Origin: Sinotaia quadrata
Lineage: Eukaryota; Mollusca; Gastropoda; Architaenioglossa; Viviparidae
Direction: 5' to 3'
Assembly (NCBI GenBank): GCA_028829895.1
Contig: CM054182.1
Span: forward strand, 89,863,046-89,927,045
DNA length: 64,000 nucleotides
Made by a program: the position numbers and the translations under genes. Within the stretch, counting starts at the first letter, position 1, and each line of letters begins with the position of its first letter. Under the pieces are notes generated by a model, which was not told where the DNA came from, made no database searches, and was given only the letters and a program-made list of their open reading frames with translations. Shown piece by piece: positions 10,071 to 22,531 of the stretch.

Positions 10071-10904
10071 GGAACGAACAAGCCTCACATACCTTTCTCA
10101 TACGTTGCAGCTGAGATTGAACCAATACGTAATGCACCCCTTTCGCACCCTGCAGCTTTGTAGCAATGTAATAGTCAATATTGTAACACACCATTATTGT
10201 ACCTTGTTGTTAGGAATGAAGCAATGTCACACAAACGACTTGACGTCACCTAAGATGTATTTTTCACAATGGCAAAATTGTCTCACCCTCTCCCGAGTCA
10301 CAAGCAAACACACCAGAAAATAGTAAAGTAACAAATAAAGAGAAATGCGGTAAGATGAACTTTTATTTTTCACATTCCGTCTATGCCTCCTTTGTTGCCA
10401 CTACCGCCCCACCCTCACCACGTCAAGGGCTTCCCAAAGTCCTAAAATAACCACATAAAGTAATGATTGGGAGGTCCACCTAAAAGTAAAACTAACCAAT
10501 CAAAATAAAATAAAACAATGAACATACTAACAAACACAAATGTAAACGTAAAAATTCCAGAAAAACCATAACAAAAGAAAATAATACAAATTAATTAATT
10601 AATTAATTAACCCCCATTAGAAAGATGAATCATGTACAAAGAGGAGAATTAAACAAAACCCCACAAAACAGACGGGTAAGAAGCAAAGGTAACACACCTA
10701 ACTCGACTAATTCAATTTTAATAATAATAATAATAAAACAAAACAGTCTCAGAGTTATCACAGAAAAAAATCACCACCAACCAAAGCAACCAACCAGACA
10801 AAGCGACCCGACAAAAGAAAGCAACACATCACATCTGCGGCAGCTCTTGTACTCAGCAATGCCACACGCATTCAACACAGATGCCTTCTACGCAGCAATT
10901 TTTT
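10071..10904. other. Intergenic, simple-sequence patches
   Basis: No gene recognised. There is a (TTAA)n patch at about 10590-10610 and an (ATA)n patch near 10720. The stretch 10440-10900 is adenine-rich. Confidence 0.5.
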
Positions 10905-11100
10905 TTTCTTATCAACACAGGCTGACTTAACCATCAGAACAACAAAGGGTGACTTAGCGGTCAGAACAACACAAGCTAAGAGCCATGAGAACAACAAAGG
11001 TTGACTTAGCTATCAGAACAACACAGGCTGACAACCATGAGAACAACAAAGGTTGACTTTTGACTTAGCCATCAGAACAACAAAGGTTGACAACCATCAA
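10905..11100. repeat. Degenerate minisatellite, about 25-bp half units
   Basis: Repeats of the sentence agaacaacaaaggttgactta followed by gccatcagaac, alternating with gacaaccatgag variants. Copies vary in length, so the period is only approximate. Confidence 0.8.
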
Positions 11101-12170
11101 GCCCAACCACCACCCTCCCCCTCCCCAACAAACCATTCACCCCCCCCCCAAGCGCGAAATCGATCAAGGCCGGAAGTGCTTCCCATCATTCATTCATTCA
11201 TTGACCGTTTTAGTGACGTTTGAAAATAAAATAAAGATACAAGACTATTTCATGGAAGAGAGTGAGACTGTGTTTGCAGATATTGATGCTAACAGCTAAT
11301 TATGCAGCTTTTGTCTATGACACAATCTACTTCTGTTCTTGATTAGTACCCAAGCACTTAGCTGACTCCAGAAGAAATAATTCCATGCAGAAGTTGTTTT
11401 CCTGCAGTGTGGGTCTGGAAATGTCAAAGTCGTACCCGTGGTGAAATTTGAGGGCTAGTCCAAGAACCATCTTAGCTTTGGAAGGATGCAAGAGATAAGT
11501 GGTGAAATGAGATGGGGTCAGTCGTAGTTAATTAACTTGGTTATAACAGATTTTGGAACAGAACAGTTACACATTCCCACTTAATTTTCTTGTGTACTGA
11601 ACTTGCATAGTCGACAATCATCTCAGAATATTTTTTTTCTATTGCACCTGACTAAAGATCAAATGAACAGGAATCTAGATAATCCGAGCAAATAAAATGA
11701 AATACAAAACGATTACTAAAATGAAGTGATCTAAATACATAACAAATTCCAAAGCACCTGTGTTCCAGTGGACACTGTAATGCAAGTGAATGAAAGAGCA
11801 TCTTTATCTGAGATCACCTGACGTTTACTAATGTAGACGAGCAAATTTTTTTGATGACTGCACAAAGACCTGTATGCTTGTGCGCGCGCGTATGTATGTA
11901 ATCTTTTCTAGTATTTAATGTGCGGTGGTATTAAAATTAATCACTTCGCAGCTCAACCACTAGACTTAGTGACGTCACGTGTAAATGGGACTGATGTGTT
12001 TTCTTACATGGCATACATTATATTTAGTATATCTAATTATTTTTTTCTATTTCTTGATGTTGATTGCAATCATGGCTAAAGAAATGATTGTGTCCCCTAT
12101 TAAATGTAGCTTGCGAAGAGTTGAACAAACTAATCTTAATCGTATTGCTACCAACGTTCCCTCCAATATG
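11101..12170. other. Intergenic, no gene seen
   Basis: Contains an oligo-C run near 11140, a short attc-attc repeat near 11190 and a cgcgcgcg-tatgtatgt patch near 11885. No recognised coding sequence. Confidence 0.5.
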
Positions 12171-12171
12171 T

Positions 12172-12345
12172 TTCCTGTGTGCGCGGAACTTTAAACTGTG
12201 GGTGCGCGGAACTTTTTCCTGTTTGCGCGGAACTTTTTCCTATGTGCGCGGAACATTTTCCTGTGTGCGCGGAACTTTTTCCTGTGTGCGCGGAACTTTT
12301 TTCTGTGTGCGCGGAACTTTTTCCTGTGTGCGCGGAAGTGTCGGC
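12172..12345. repeat. 21-bp GC-rich minisatellite, about 8 copies
   Basis: The unit tgcgcggaactttttcctgtg is repeated about eight times. It contains two CpGs per copy in an AT-rich setting, and being 7 codons long leaves several frames open on both strands (RNFFLCA forwards, FRAHRKK backwards). Confidence 0.95.
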
Positions 12346-12945
12346 TGTGTGAGCTTGCTACCAATACTTGTGCACGGCATTTTCTAATGAGCCGCACACC
12401 TTAGAGGGAAATTTACTAATACACCTAAAGAGAACGTTTGTAAACAAGAGGAAATGTAAGGCTCATTTCGCACTATTGTGACGTCACTGGATAATCAAAA
12501 GTATGTATTGCTAATCTGTGAATCATGTGTCCCGAGAGAGAGAGGGTTACTAGATTTGATACAATAGTTAGTGCTCTTTGATTTAAGATCAAGAACTAGT
12601 GCCAGAGATGAACGTAATTGGATATCAAGAATTTAGTTCGGCTTTAAAGGGACATGAAGACTGTTTAGAAGGATCTTCAGAGGAATGTGCCATACAACAC
12701 ACGGGAACTAGAAGGCGAACTTCTGACAAGAACTAAAAATAAAAAGCAAGGTTTCCGCTCATGCACCACTTATATACCAAGTTAAAAGTTTCAGTATAAC
12801 GCTATTTTTTAAATTTTTATCGGCATATGAATTACGCGTGCACGCACACACACGCAGACACGCATAGTGATCTTTAATACCAAGTATTTACTAAGTTAAA
12901 AGTTTAAGTATAACGCTATTTTTAAAAAAAATCGATATTTGAATT
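12346..12945. other. Intergenic, no gene seen
   Basis: No recognised coding sequence. A sentence taccaa-gtta-aaagtttcagtataacgct appears at about 12775, 12880 and 13075, each before a CA microsatellite, so the CA tracts lie in a diverged tandem duplication of about 170-200 bp. Confidence 0.55.
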
Positions 12946-12955
12946 TGTGCGCGCG

Positions 12956-12983
12956 CACGCATGCACGTACGCTCACACTCACA

Positions 12984-13042
<59 letters not shown>
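12956..13042. repeat. (CA)n microsatellite
   Basis: CA repeat with CACTCA variants at both ends. Confidence 0.97.
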
Positions 13043-13047
<5 letters not shown>

Positions 13048-13129
13048 TTCACACACATAATCATCTTCAGTACCACGTACCCAATGAGTTAAAAGTTTTA
13101 GCATAATGCTATTTTTTATCGGTGTATAA

Positions 13130-13173
<44 letters not shown>

Positions 13174-13200
13174 CACGCACGCACGCGCACACGCACACAC
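13130..13200. repeat. (CA)n/(CACG)n microsatellite
   Basis: A pure CA run turning into cacgcacgcacg at its downstream end. Confidence 0.95.
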
Positions 13201-13391
13201 AGAGTACATTAACCTGATCTGCACAACCTGTTAATTTTTATGAAGCCCCCTTCCCCGACACTCATACATAAAGGCAGTAAATGCGACCATAAACTGCGTC
13301 TTATTATTTGTAATTTTTATAGTTAACGTCTCTCAATCGAACTGAATAAAAATTAAATTGCCGTAATCGCGTACTAATTTGCAAGGTATCA

Positions 13392-13592
13392 CAGAAACCA
13401 AGAGAGTAATATTACGCCACTGCAAAAGTAATTGAAAGATATATAAAAACTACCTGGAAACCACAGAGCCGCTCCACTACTAAAAGGGGCGCTCCATGGA
13501 AGTGCCTCCATAAAGCCTTGAATCTTCCAGAATCTTGGTAAATTTCCAAGACTTGGTTCACAATCGACAGACAACAGAAGTCATGAAAAAAA
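13392..13592 (+). mobile_element. LINE derivative E: 5' leader fused to 3' end
   Basis: The first 57 bases or so (atcacagaaacc, tacgccactgca, gtaattgaaa) match the reverse complement of the copy A leader at about 5035-4980. The following stretch (ctggaaaccacag, gctccactact, agaatcttggtaaa, ccaagacttgg) matches the LINE 3' end. The whole coding region is missing. The 3' end is followed by an imperfect TAA-rich patch (gctgaataataacag). This is a non-autonomous, internally deleted copy of about 200 bp on the plus strand. Confidence 0.82.
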
Positions 13593-13599
13593 TAAATGC

Positions 13600-14370
13600 T
13601 GAATAATAACAGTAAGAAGAAGAACAACAAAAGCAGAAGTTGTAACAACAACAATAATACGAAATAATAACAATAACAATAGTTCGAATGAGAAAGGCGT
13701 GATTGTTTCTTAAAGCACTAGCATGTTACTTGTAACCAAGAATGACGTAATTCTTTCTATACGAAAACACGAATTTGTGTCGAATTTGTCTGAGTACTAG
13801 AACTATCAAGCCAAGTCGACATCCCATGATAGGAACATTCCGTGCTATAAATTATACTGTAATGCCACAAAATAATGTAAATATACTGTAATATTATAAC
13901 ATAATCGCCACCAAGAGTACAATTAGTACTCTCTGTTGGAAACTATATGCATATATATATATATATAAAATATTCTAGACGTGTATCATAAAACTGCTGA
14001 TATTTACCAAGTAACAAATACAAATATATATGTTAATTTTAAATTTATCGACACAATGTAACCGATAGGGTATTTTTTTCTCTACGTAAAGCGATAACTT
14101 TTACGGATAACTTTTACCGGTAAAAAAACAACAGATATCGGAGTGACGGAATTTCTGGAATAAGACCAGTCTGGGAGTAAGCAGGAAAAGTAGCGTACTA
14201 AGGAATTGCTTGGAAGATTAATTTTAAAATACTAATTATATAATATTATGCACTCCATCATTTCTTATCTCTTTTGTAAGAACAAATTATTTTACTGGTT
14301 AATGCATTTAGTAAATTATCATATCCCCCCCCCAAAAAAAAAAAAAAAAAAATTAAATAAAGTAGCCACT
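13600..14370. other. AT-rich spacer, no gene seen
   Basis: Trinucleotide-rich start (acaacaa and ataat patches), a short (AT)n patch near 13953 and a C7A20-type run near 14325. No coding sequence recognised. Confidence 0.5.
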
Positions 14371-14377
14371 CTTTAGT

Positions 14378-14757
14378 CCAAAGTGACGGGATCCTGAAAA
14401 AGTACACTTCCCTAATATTACTAGTTACGTCACGGGCTCCTGAGAAAGTAAATTTCCCTAATATTACTAGTTACGTCACGGACTCCTGAAAAAGTACACT
14501 TCCCTAATATTACTAGTTACATCATGGACTCCTGAAAAACTACACTTCCCTAATATTACTAGTTAATTCACGGGCTCCTGAAAAAGTACACTTCCTTAAT
14601 ATTAGTTACATCACGGGCTCCTGAAAAACTACACTTCCCTAATATTACTAGTTAATTCACTGGCTCCTGAAAAAGTACACTTCCTTAATATTACTAGTTA
14701 CGTCACGAGTTCTTGAAAAAGTACAGTTCCCTAATATTACTAGTTACGTCACGGAAG
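14378..14757. repeat. 46-bp minisatellite, about 8 copies
   Basis: Landmark agttacgtcacgg at 14423 and 14469 gives a 46-bp period. The unit also contains ctcctgaaaaagtacactt and taatattact. Confidence 0.95.
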
Positions 14758-14904
14758 GCTGTAGTTTCGCTGTGGCATATTGTTCACCGTAAACATTTAA
14801 AAAAAAAGTCTCTGTTATCTGTTTCATCCCCAAGAGGATCACTATAGACGTGATACTGCAGAGACAATATTTTGTCCTTTGAATCGGGGAGAGATCAGGA
14901 ATTT

Positions 14905-15272
14905 CCGTGCTGGAGTGGACAGACAGGCCAAGACAGAGCAGGAGTGGACAGACAGGCCAAGACAGAGCTGGAGTGGATAGACAGGCCAAGACAGAGCTGG
15001 AGTGGATAGACAGACCAAGACAGTGCTGGAGTGGACAGACAGGCCAAGACAGAGCTGGAGTGGATAGACAGGCCAAGACAACTGGAGTGGAAAGACAGGT
15101 CAAGACAGAACTGGAGTGGATAGACAGGCCAAGACAGTGCTGGAGTGGACAGACAGGTCAAGACAGAACTGGAGTGGACAGACAGGCCAAGACAGAGCTG
15201 GAGTGGACAGACAGGCCAAGACAGTGATGGAGTGGCTGATAGGCCAAGACAGTGATGGAGTGGAGAGACAGA
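14905..15272. repeat. 29-bp minisatellite, about 12 copies
   Basis: The unit ggagtggacagacaggcca followed by agacagagct recurs at 29-bp spacing (14941, 14970, 14999). The period is not a multiple of three, so the apparent reading frames simply cycle through frames. Confidence 0.96.
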
Positions 15273-16423
15273 CCGACGTATGCAAATACTAAACAGAAAG
15301 GCAATAAGTATACATGTGTTAGAAGTCTTTATGGGAACACTTGAAAACTTTTATAAGAAACATCAGTAGTGTACTCTAGAACCGTTCAAAACTTTCTAGA
15401 CCAGTAGTTCTTTACACATGCAATCGTGTTCATAATAGTTAATGATTTTAATCTAATCTCTTTTCTAATCTTAATAAATATGTGTTGTTACGGCACACAT
15501 TTCCAATTCTTGTATTTGAGAGATGGGGGGGGGGGGAGAAAGAGTCAGCGTGGCCAGAATTCGCAATCAGTATATAATAATATAATTCTTTGTTTGGATC
15601 TGGTCCTGCAAATGTCAGCTAAACTGTAGCCGTGTCACTACCATTCCAGTACAAATAGTAAAGAGTAGATGGGAACTCACGTTAATTTTGCCCTACACAT
15701 GGGAAACTGCAGGCTGGAACCTAGCGAATAGAAGTTATTGGCGGGAAACTGAGGAAGGCAACATTAGTCACAGATTTAATGAGCTAGAAAGCCAAGCGAT
15801 ACAAGCACAGACAAACGATTTGAACATATATGATATTAAGTTGATCAAGGTTAATTCTTACTTGATTCCACTGACGAAGAAAATGGTCGAATCCTGTTTC
15901 AGGAACCGCTTCTTAATCTGATGCACACTGGGAAGAGAGGTGTTACTTGAGAGGCCCATACTTAAGCGGTAAGGAACCCAGTCACCTTGTGACTTCATTC
16001 GTTGCTTTAGAAAACACAAATCTGGGTGAAAAAGTATCCTACCATCGAACTTCATGTTGGCTTTTAAGTTAGGGAGACACCATTTCGTTTCGTCTGGAAA
16101 CGTTCGGGTAGGAGATGATGACATTAAAGTGGTGAAATTTAATTAGTAAATAAAAGCAGTGTTCCTGGCCTTTTTTTCTACTTGTTCTGCACCTGTACTT
16201 TCTGAAGGGGAAAATATTTACCTTAGATTAGATGCTCCAAAGGTAGGGAACACCAATAGTCTTCACAAAAGTCACACAAGATGTGCTATGGTGTACCGTA
16301 ATAGAAGATAAAGAATACTGTTGCACTGTCGAATATAAAATCTCATTCTTCTCTGAGATATTTTTTCGTTATTAACACGCAACACTGACGCTCGGGACAA
16401 GTTCAGTTATCGCAGTTCTAGCG
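15273..16423. other. Intergenic, no gene recognised
   Basis: Includes a G-run near 15526. No frame with recognisable protein similarity. The short frames at 15688-15921 and 16124-15858 overlap on opposite strands, and neither has clear support. Confidence 0.45.
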
Positions 16424-16678
16424 ATGTACGTATTCTGGACGACCTTCTGCCTCCTGCCGATTATCTGTTGGCGTCACAAAAAGAAGCCCCACCCACAGCG
16501 CAAGAGAGATATGGTAATGAATGGGTTTAAACGGTGTTTACTACAGACATCGAGCACTGCAATAATCGGCCAGATCCATACCTGCCGCTTGCTGACGGCC
16601 AGATCCAGTGTCTGCGTAAACAGTCAGCCACTCCAACGCGTACGTCACCCCAGGACTGTGGAAAAGTCGAGAAGCTGA
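16424..16678 (+). CDS. Candidate small membrane-anchored or secreted ORF, unrecognised
   Basis: An 84-residue frame that starts with a hydrophobic stretch (YVFWTTFCLLPIICW, residues 2-16) followed at once by a basic cluster (RHKKKPHPQRKR), as in a type II anchor or a poorly cleaved signal. The DNA is richer in CpG than its neighbours. An overlapping frame from 16534 encodes a Cys-containing peptide, and a GTAATG donor-like site follows codon 30 at 16514, so a spliced model is also possible. I do not recognise the family. It may be spurious. Confidence 0.25.
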   Translation: MYVFWTTFCLLPIICWRHKKKPHPQRKRDMVMNGFKRCLLQTSSTAIIGQIHTCRLLTARSSVCVNSQPLQRVRHPRTVEKSRS

Positions 16679-17628
<950 letters not shown>

Positions 17629-18594
17629 GTGTTTGTTGGTTGGTGGGTTGGTCAGTTGTCTGTGTAACTGACATCATCATAGAATTTGTAATATAAGTAA
17701 AAAAGTGCATGGCATCTTTAGACATCTACTTCCATCCTCCAATATTCGCGCACGTCTGCACAACGCCTGCACAACGCCTGCCTATTCTTTGTCACAGCCT
17801 TGCTTATTTGATTGAGTGTAGGGGACGCTTCCGGCTTCCGCCGCTTTCGCGCTTGCCTTGCTTATCTTCCATGCACAGCAATATATACCCAGGTAGGGCC
17901 ACAGCAGGTGGGAATAGTGAAGTGTTCAGACCACTATCGATAGCTGGGACTGATCTGGTCAGGGTGTTGGGGAGCAATTGAGTTTGCCATGAACACACTC
18001 TCAAGAGGTTCAGATAGGCGAAGAGCGAACAGTATCATTTATAAAATTGTATTCGATCGCAATAACCACAAGCAAGGCGAGAATGAGAACTGAACAGATA
18101 TTCACATAGGCGCTACTCAAATCCATTCAACGTACAAATACTAATTTATGATGCTTGCTAATAACGGAATCTACAGAGTTTAGTTTTTAATTTCTTGAAA
18201 ATCAGGCAAAATAAACAATGGTAAGGTACGCAAAGAACGAATTTAATGAATGACTCTTAAAAGCGTTGATTCTCAAACAGACAGCTCCGATTCTGCTCAA
18301 ACTATATAAGAATAGATCTTACAAGTCATGTCATACCGTATTCGTGTCTCAAGTCTCAAGAAAGTAAGTAGCATCTCACAATGCAAGGTAAGAGAATAAG
18401 TGGTCTCTTAATGTTGATTAGTAGCCAGATGTTGAGGTATTGGGAGAAATTTAAGCTCGAAGCATATCTAGGAATTAAAAAAGTAAAATTTAAGGCCAAA
18501 TTTATTTAAGAGATTAAATCTAAATTCTTTCTGAAAGTTAATTTGAAACGCGTGATGTGTATATTGTATGCAGCTCTGAACGTGATCCACCAGT
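17629..18594. other. Intergenic, no gene recognised
   Basis: The stretch 17700-17980 is richer in GC and CpG than its flanks and is open in a 90-residue plus frame (17709-17981) with no recognisable similarity. The rest is AT-rich and without features. Confidence 0.45.
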
Positions 18595-18990
18595 AAGCGA
18601 AGGTCTTCTGCTGATGTGACCCAATAACCAAAGGTCTACTAATGATTGTCCTAGTAACCAAAGGTCTTCTGATGATGAGACCCAATAACCAAAGGTCTAC
18701 TAATGATTGTCCTAGTAACCAAAGGTCTTCTGACGATGTGACCCAATAACCAAAGGTCTATTAATGACTAACCTAGTAACCAAAGGTCTTCTGATGCCCT
18801 TCCCAGTAACCAAAGGTCTTCTGATGATGTGACCCAATAACCGAAGGTCTACTAATGACTAACCTAGTAACCTAAGGTCTTCTGATGCCTTTCCCAGTAA
18901 CCAAAAGTCTTCTGATGACGTGACCCAATAATCTTCTGATGATTGTATCAGTAACCAAAGTTTTTCGAATGACCTGACCCAGTGTCTAAC
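18595..18990. repeat. 31/62-bp higher-order minisatellite
   Basis: The basic unit contains aaccaaaggtcttctgatga. Two diverged forms alternate: tctactaatga-tgtcctagt and tcttctgatgatg-gacccaat. The dimer of about 61-62 bp is therefore the repeating block. Confidence 0.92.
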
Positions 18991-19059
18991 GGTCTTCTAA
19001 TGCGATGGTGACGTACGATGTGTTATGATTTTAACTCACTAATAATGTGTAAAGAGTAT

Positions 19060-19275
19060 GAGAAAATGAGAATGACTAGAGTACGGGAAATGAGAATGTC
19101 TAGAGCACGAGAAAGTGAGATTTGTAGAGTATGAGAAAATGAGAATGTATACAGTATGAGAAAATGAGAATGTCTAGAGTACGGGAAAATGAGAATGTCT
19201 AGAGTACGGGAAAATGAGAATGTCTAGAGTACGGGAAAATGAGAATGTCTAGACTCTAGAGTACGGGAAAATGAG
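19060..19275. repeat. 25-bp minisatellite, about 8 copies
   Basis: The unit gagaatgtctagagtacggg followed by aaaat. Central copies are identical; edge copies vary. Confidence 0.95.
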
Positions 19276-19551
19276 AATATCTTGAGTTAGTGGGACACTT
19301 AGATTGGCTATAGGTTAGAGTTGTGAAATATTATTTTGTTGGTTTTCAAATGGAAAGATGGACTAGGATTTGTGTACATTTAATATGCTGTGTACTTTTG
19401 ATGTGTTGTGTATTTTTGATGTTCTGTGTTCATTTGATGTGTTGTATACTTTGTTTATTGTTGTTGCACTCATTCCATCTGCGTCTTGATGGCGTTTATA
19501 ATATGTGATAAACTAAACGTTCACTATCCGAAAAGAAACAAGTATATCTTG

Positions 19552-19745
19552 TTGTACGTGTGTGTCTTGTTTTTCGTGTGTGTCTTGCTTTTCGTGTGTC
19601 TTGTTGTACGTGTGTGTCTTGTTTTTCGTGTGTGTCTTGTTTTTCGTGTGTGTCTTGTTTTTCGTGTGTGTCTTGTTTTTTGTGTATGTCTTGTTGTACG
19701 TGTGATTCTTGTACGTGTGTGTCTTGTTTTTCGAGTGTGTGTATA
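19552..19745. repeat. 18-bp minisatellite, about 10 copies
   Basis: The unit gtgtgtcttgtttttcgt is repeated. The adjacent stretch to about 19985 has longer, degenerate relatives (cttgttgtacgtgtgt). Confidence 0.92.
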
Positions 19746-19987
19746 TCCTGATGTGTTTGTGTCGTTTATGTATATATATATATCTTGTTGTTCGTGTGTA
19801 TATTTTTGTATGTGTATATTTTGAAGTGTTTGTATAATGTATGTGTGTATCTTGTTGTACGTATGCAACTTGTTGTTCGTGTGTATCTTGTTGTATATGT
19901 GTACCTTGATGTGTTTGTATCGTGTGTGGCTTATCTTGTTCGTGTGTGTCTTATTGTATGTGTTTGTATCGTGTATTTGTGTATTTT

Positions 19988-20042
19988 CTCTCTCTCTCTC
20001 TCCCCCACCCCCACCCCACCCCACCCACCCACCCACCCACAC
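19988..20042. repeat. (TC)n followed by CCCAC-rich tract
   Basis: A short TC dinucleotide run, then cccaccc-type pyrimidine-rich sequence. Together they form a homopyrimidine block. Confidence 0.93.
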
Positions 20043-20841
20043 ATTATAAAGGGTATATGCTAGTCAGAAGGATAAATATAATTCGTATAACTTTAACTAT
20101 CATTACACATATGTCAAATTTATAAAATAATCAAGCAGAGAAATCACAAGTTGGTCTAAGCTTTTCATTATGTTGATAATGGATGTGGTTTTCTGTCACC
20201 AGGTACGGTAGATCCAGTGGCTTAGTCTCATTCTAAAATATCGATAAACATTTTATCGCTGTCTAGTTAAAATATGTCCGTTACACATCGCTTTATTTGA
20301 GAAAGAAAACTCAGTTACATACATGTCTTGTTTTGTATGCAAGTGTCTTTGGCGATCCGTTTATCGATAATGTATGCATAGTTGCAGCCAAGGGAGATCA
20401 TAAGTATGATTTGTTTTGTTACGATTAATGGACTCTGCTATCAGCCCCACACACGATGCAATAGACTGTTCGTTCACCTCCTTTCTTTCTCTGTTAGCAA
20501 GCTTAGTGTCTTTTTTTTTTTTTTTTTTTGAAATGGCTGCTCTATCGTCAGTGTACTAGGAACAATTCATTCTTATTTTGTCAGCAAACTTATTTGTATC
20601 TAAAAAAATCTGGTGAGCGAAAAGGAATTCACTTGAAGTCATTGTGTTAATAGTACTGCACAAGATTCGACTAGAGTCCCTTTTATCAAGGGACAAAACC
20701 CAGCACACCGGTGACACCTCATACTGATCAGTCGCCAGGACTTGGTGTCACGAGTGACAACCCTTGCATTATATTCTGCTCACTTTCACGTACTGACTGA
20801 CAAGAAAAGCGTACCTTCCCTTAAAATGCCCCTGAAAGGAA
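20043..20841. other. Intergenic, no gene recognised
   Basis: An oligo-T run lies near 20512. The stretch 20680-20840 is less AT-rich. No recognised coding sequence. Confidence 0.45.
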
Positions 20842-20931
20842 ATGGCAAACCCTGAGAAGGTGCCCACAGGTGATAATTCTTCAACAGGTACAGGAGATGG
20901 CGCGGCCAAAGGAAAAGACAAGAAAGTGTAG
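20842..20931 (+). CDS. Candidate 29-residue ORF or first coding exon, unrecognised
   Basis: ATG in a good context (G at -3 and G at +4), with an in-frame stop nine bases upstream. The peptide begins MANPEKVPTGDNSS and ends GAAKGKDKKV before a TAG. It is Gly/Lys-rich and lacks hydrophobic segments. The opposite strand is also open here. It could be a first coding exon (weak donor-like GT sites lie inside), a microprotein, or chance. Confidence 0.22.
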   Translation: MANPEKVPTGDNSSTGTGDGAAKGKDKKV

Positions 20932-21059
20932 GAAAAAAATTCATTGACAGTTTTCGATTGATCGATCAGTAAATCGATACACATATAGACTGATAGACAG
21001 ACATATGCACATATAGATTGACAGACAGGCTGACAGATGCACATGTTGATTGACAGACA

Positions 21060-21061
21060 GA

Positions 21062-21112
<51 letters not shown>
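21060..21112. repeat. (GA)n microsatellite
   Basis: About 25 GA dinucleotides, preceded by a loose gattgacagacag repeat from 20985. Confidence 0.97.
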
Positions 21113-21114
<2 letters not shown>

Positions 21115-21298
21115 TGTTGAGTTAGACATATATGGGAAGAGAGAGAGAGAGAGACAGAGGTTGAAAGTTTGATCTTTCGTACGACTTTATGCGGTAATTG
21201 ACCTCTTAAACACTGGAGCGCTTTTTTTTTTTTATCCCTGTTTGAGTTATCTGGTCAAGGCGAAAGTTTACAAGGGAAGTCCTGTCATACATATATAT

Positions 21299-21356
<58 letters not shown>
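21299..21356. repeat. (GT)n microsatellite
   Basis: Almost pure GT run. Confidence 0.97.
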
Positions 21357-21359
<3 letters not shown>

Positions 21360-22048
21360 TTGTGTACGCCTATCTCAAAATTATTTTGTTTTTAATTTTG
21401 ACTTTGTTTTAAAATACTGAAGTATGACTCAATTTCTCATACTGCCTTGGCAAATGAATGATAGAATAAAGAGAGAATAGATAAGTTTTAAATATATCAA
21501 AATTAACTTTGAGAACGATAATCGTGTCATTGGTTCTAGTAATTTCAAGGTCACTTCACAAAGCGTACGTTTATCATTGCTTAGAACAAAATTATTTTCC
21601 GTTCCTTAAAATAGAACAATGAAATTGTACAAAGACTCTCCAGGAGTCTACATCTGAATCGTGAAACAGATTAAACGATTTATGGACTGTCTGGTCGCAC
21701 GTTTAATAAAAAAATATTTTAAATAAGCACACACACGCACACACTTACACGATAGACACACGCGCATATATACACGCATACACACAAATACTGTTTAAGA
21801 AGCAGTACCAGTGAAGTTTAGAAGATTTTGGTCCGGCGTAAATAAATTATCCTTTTAACCTCGGTAATTTCTTTGGATCACTCTACTAGCAAGCAAGTGC
21901 AGACCACGACAGTGAAAAAAAAGAAATTAAGCTCTTTGGGCACTTTAGTGGCACCACGAACGCGTTTGAAATGAAATATTTTGTAGCTTAGAACTTGATA
22001 GATAAAGACTGATCCGTTTTAACAATATCTAGTCGTGTCTTAAGCAGT
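21357..22048. other. AT-rich intergenic, no gene seen
   Basis: A CA-rich patch at about 21725-21790 and nothing else recognised. Confidence 0.5.
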
Positions 22049-22182
22049 GGACCGTTTTCAAAGAATGAGATCAGACAATTACTACACCACTTCAGAATTT
22101 CAGATAAAACAGTCTGGACCGTTTTCAAAGAATGAGATCAGACAATTACTACACCACTTCAGAATTTCAGATAAAACTGCCT
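22049..22182. repeat. Perfect 67-bp tandem duplication
   Basis: ggaccgttttcaaagaatga starts at 22049 and 22116 and both copies run on identically through cagataaaac, which points to a recent duplication. Confidence 0.97.
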
Positions 22183-22218
22183 TGAATGGAACGTCGTCAG
22201 TAACACAACTCTAGTTAT

Positions 22219-22392
22219 GCACATGAACAAACACACACAGGCATACACGCACACACGCACATACGCACACGCATACAGATACACACAGGCACACACATAC
22301 AAGCATGTATACATACACATACACGCATACACACATGCATACACACGCGCAAACACCACAAGCACACACATACGCACGCGCACATACACCAA
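22219..22392. repeat. CA-rich degenerate microsatellite
   Basis: A long cryptically simple tract of CA, CACG and CATA units. Confidence 0.92.
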
Positions 22393-22416
22393 TGAAATCG
22401 ATAAGGGATAACTTAC

Positions 22417-22531
22417 TGTCCTTTCGGTCCACGGACGAGTGTGGGCAACGTGAGTTCCCTAAAATGGCAATCCGTCGGCTCTTTCTCGCGGGAAATCGTG
22501 CCAGATGGAGACACTGACATCTTGCTATCAC
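22417..22531 (-). CDS. Possible coding exon, unrecognised
   Basis: On the minus strand, a locally CpG-rich stretch begins with ATG at 22531 and ends at a strong donor (GTAAGT, 22416-22411). It would encode 38 residues, including ARKSRRIAILGNSR, in phase 1. I found no partner exon or similarity, so this is a weak call resting on the donor and composition. Confidence 0.2.

Noticed and set aside
14744..15285. Several overlapping frames of 60-119 codons on both strands with repeated CLGLSVHS or QDRAGVDR
   Set aside because: The 29-bp period cycles through all three frames, so every strand looks open; no signal beyond the tandem repeat.
20700..21044. Minus-strand 91-codon frame including FPLAAPSPVPVEELSPVG
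   Set aside because: It overlaps simple gattgacagacag repeats and has no splice signals or recognisable similarity.
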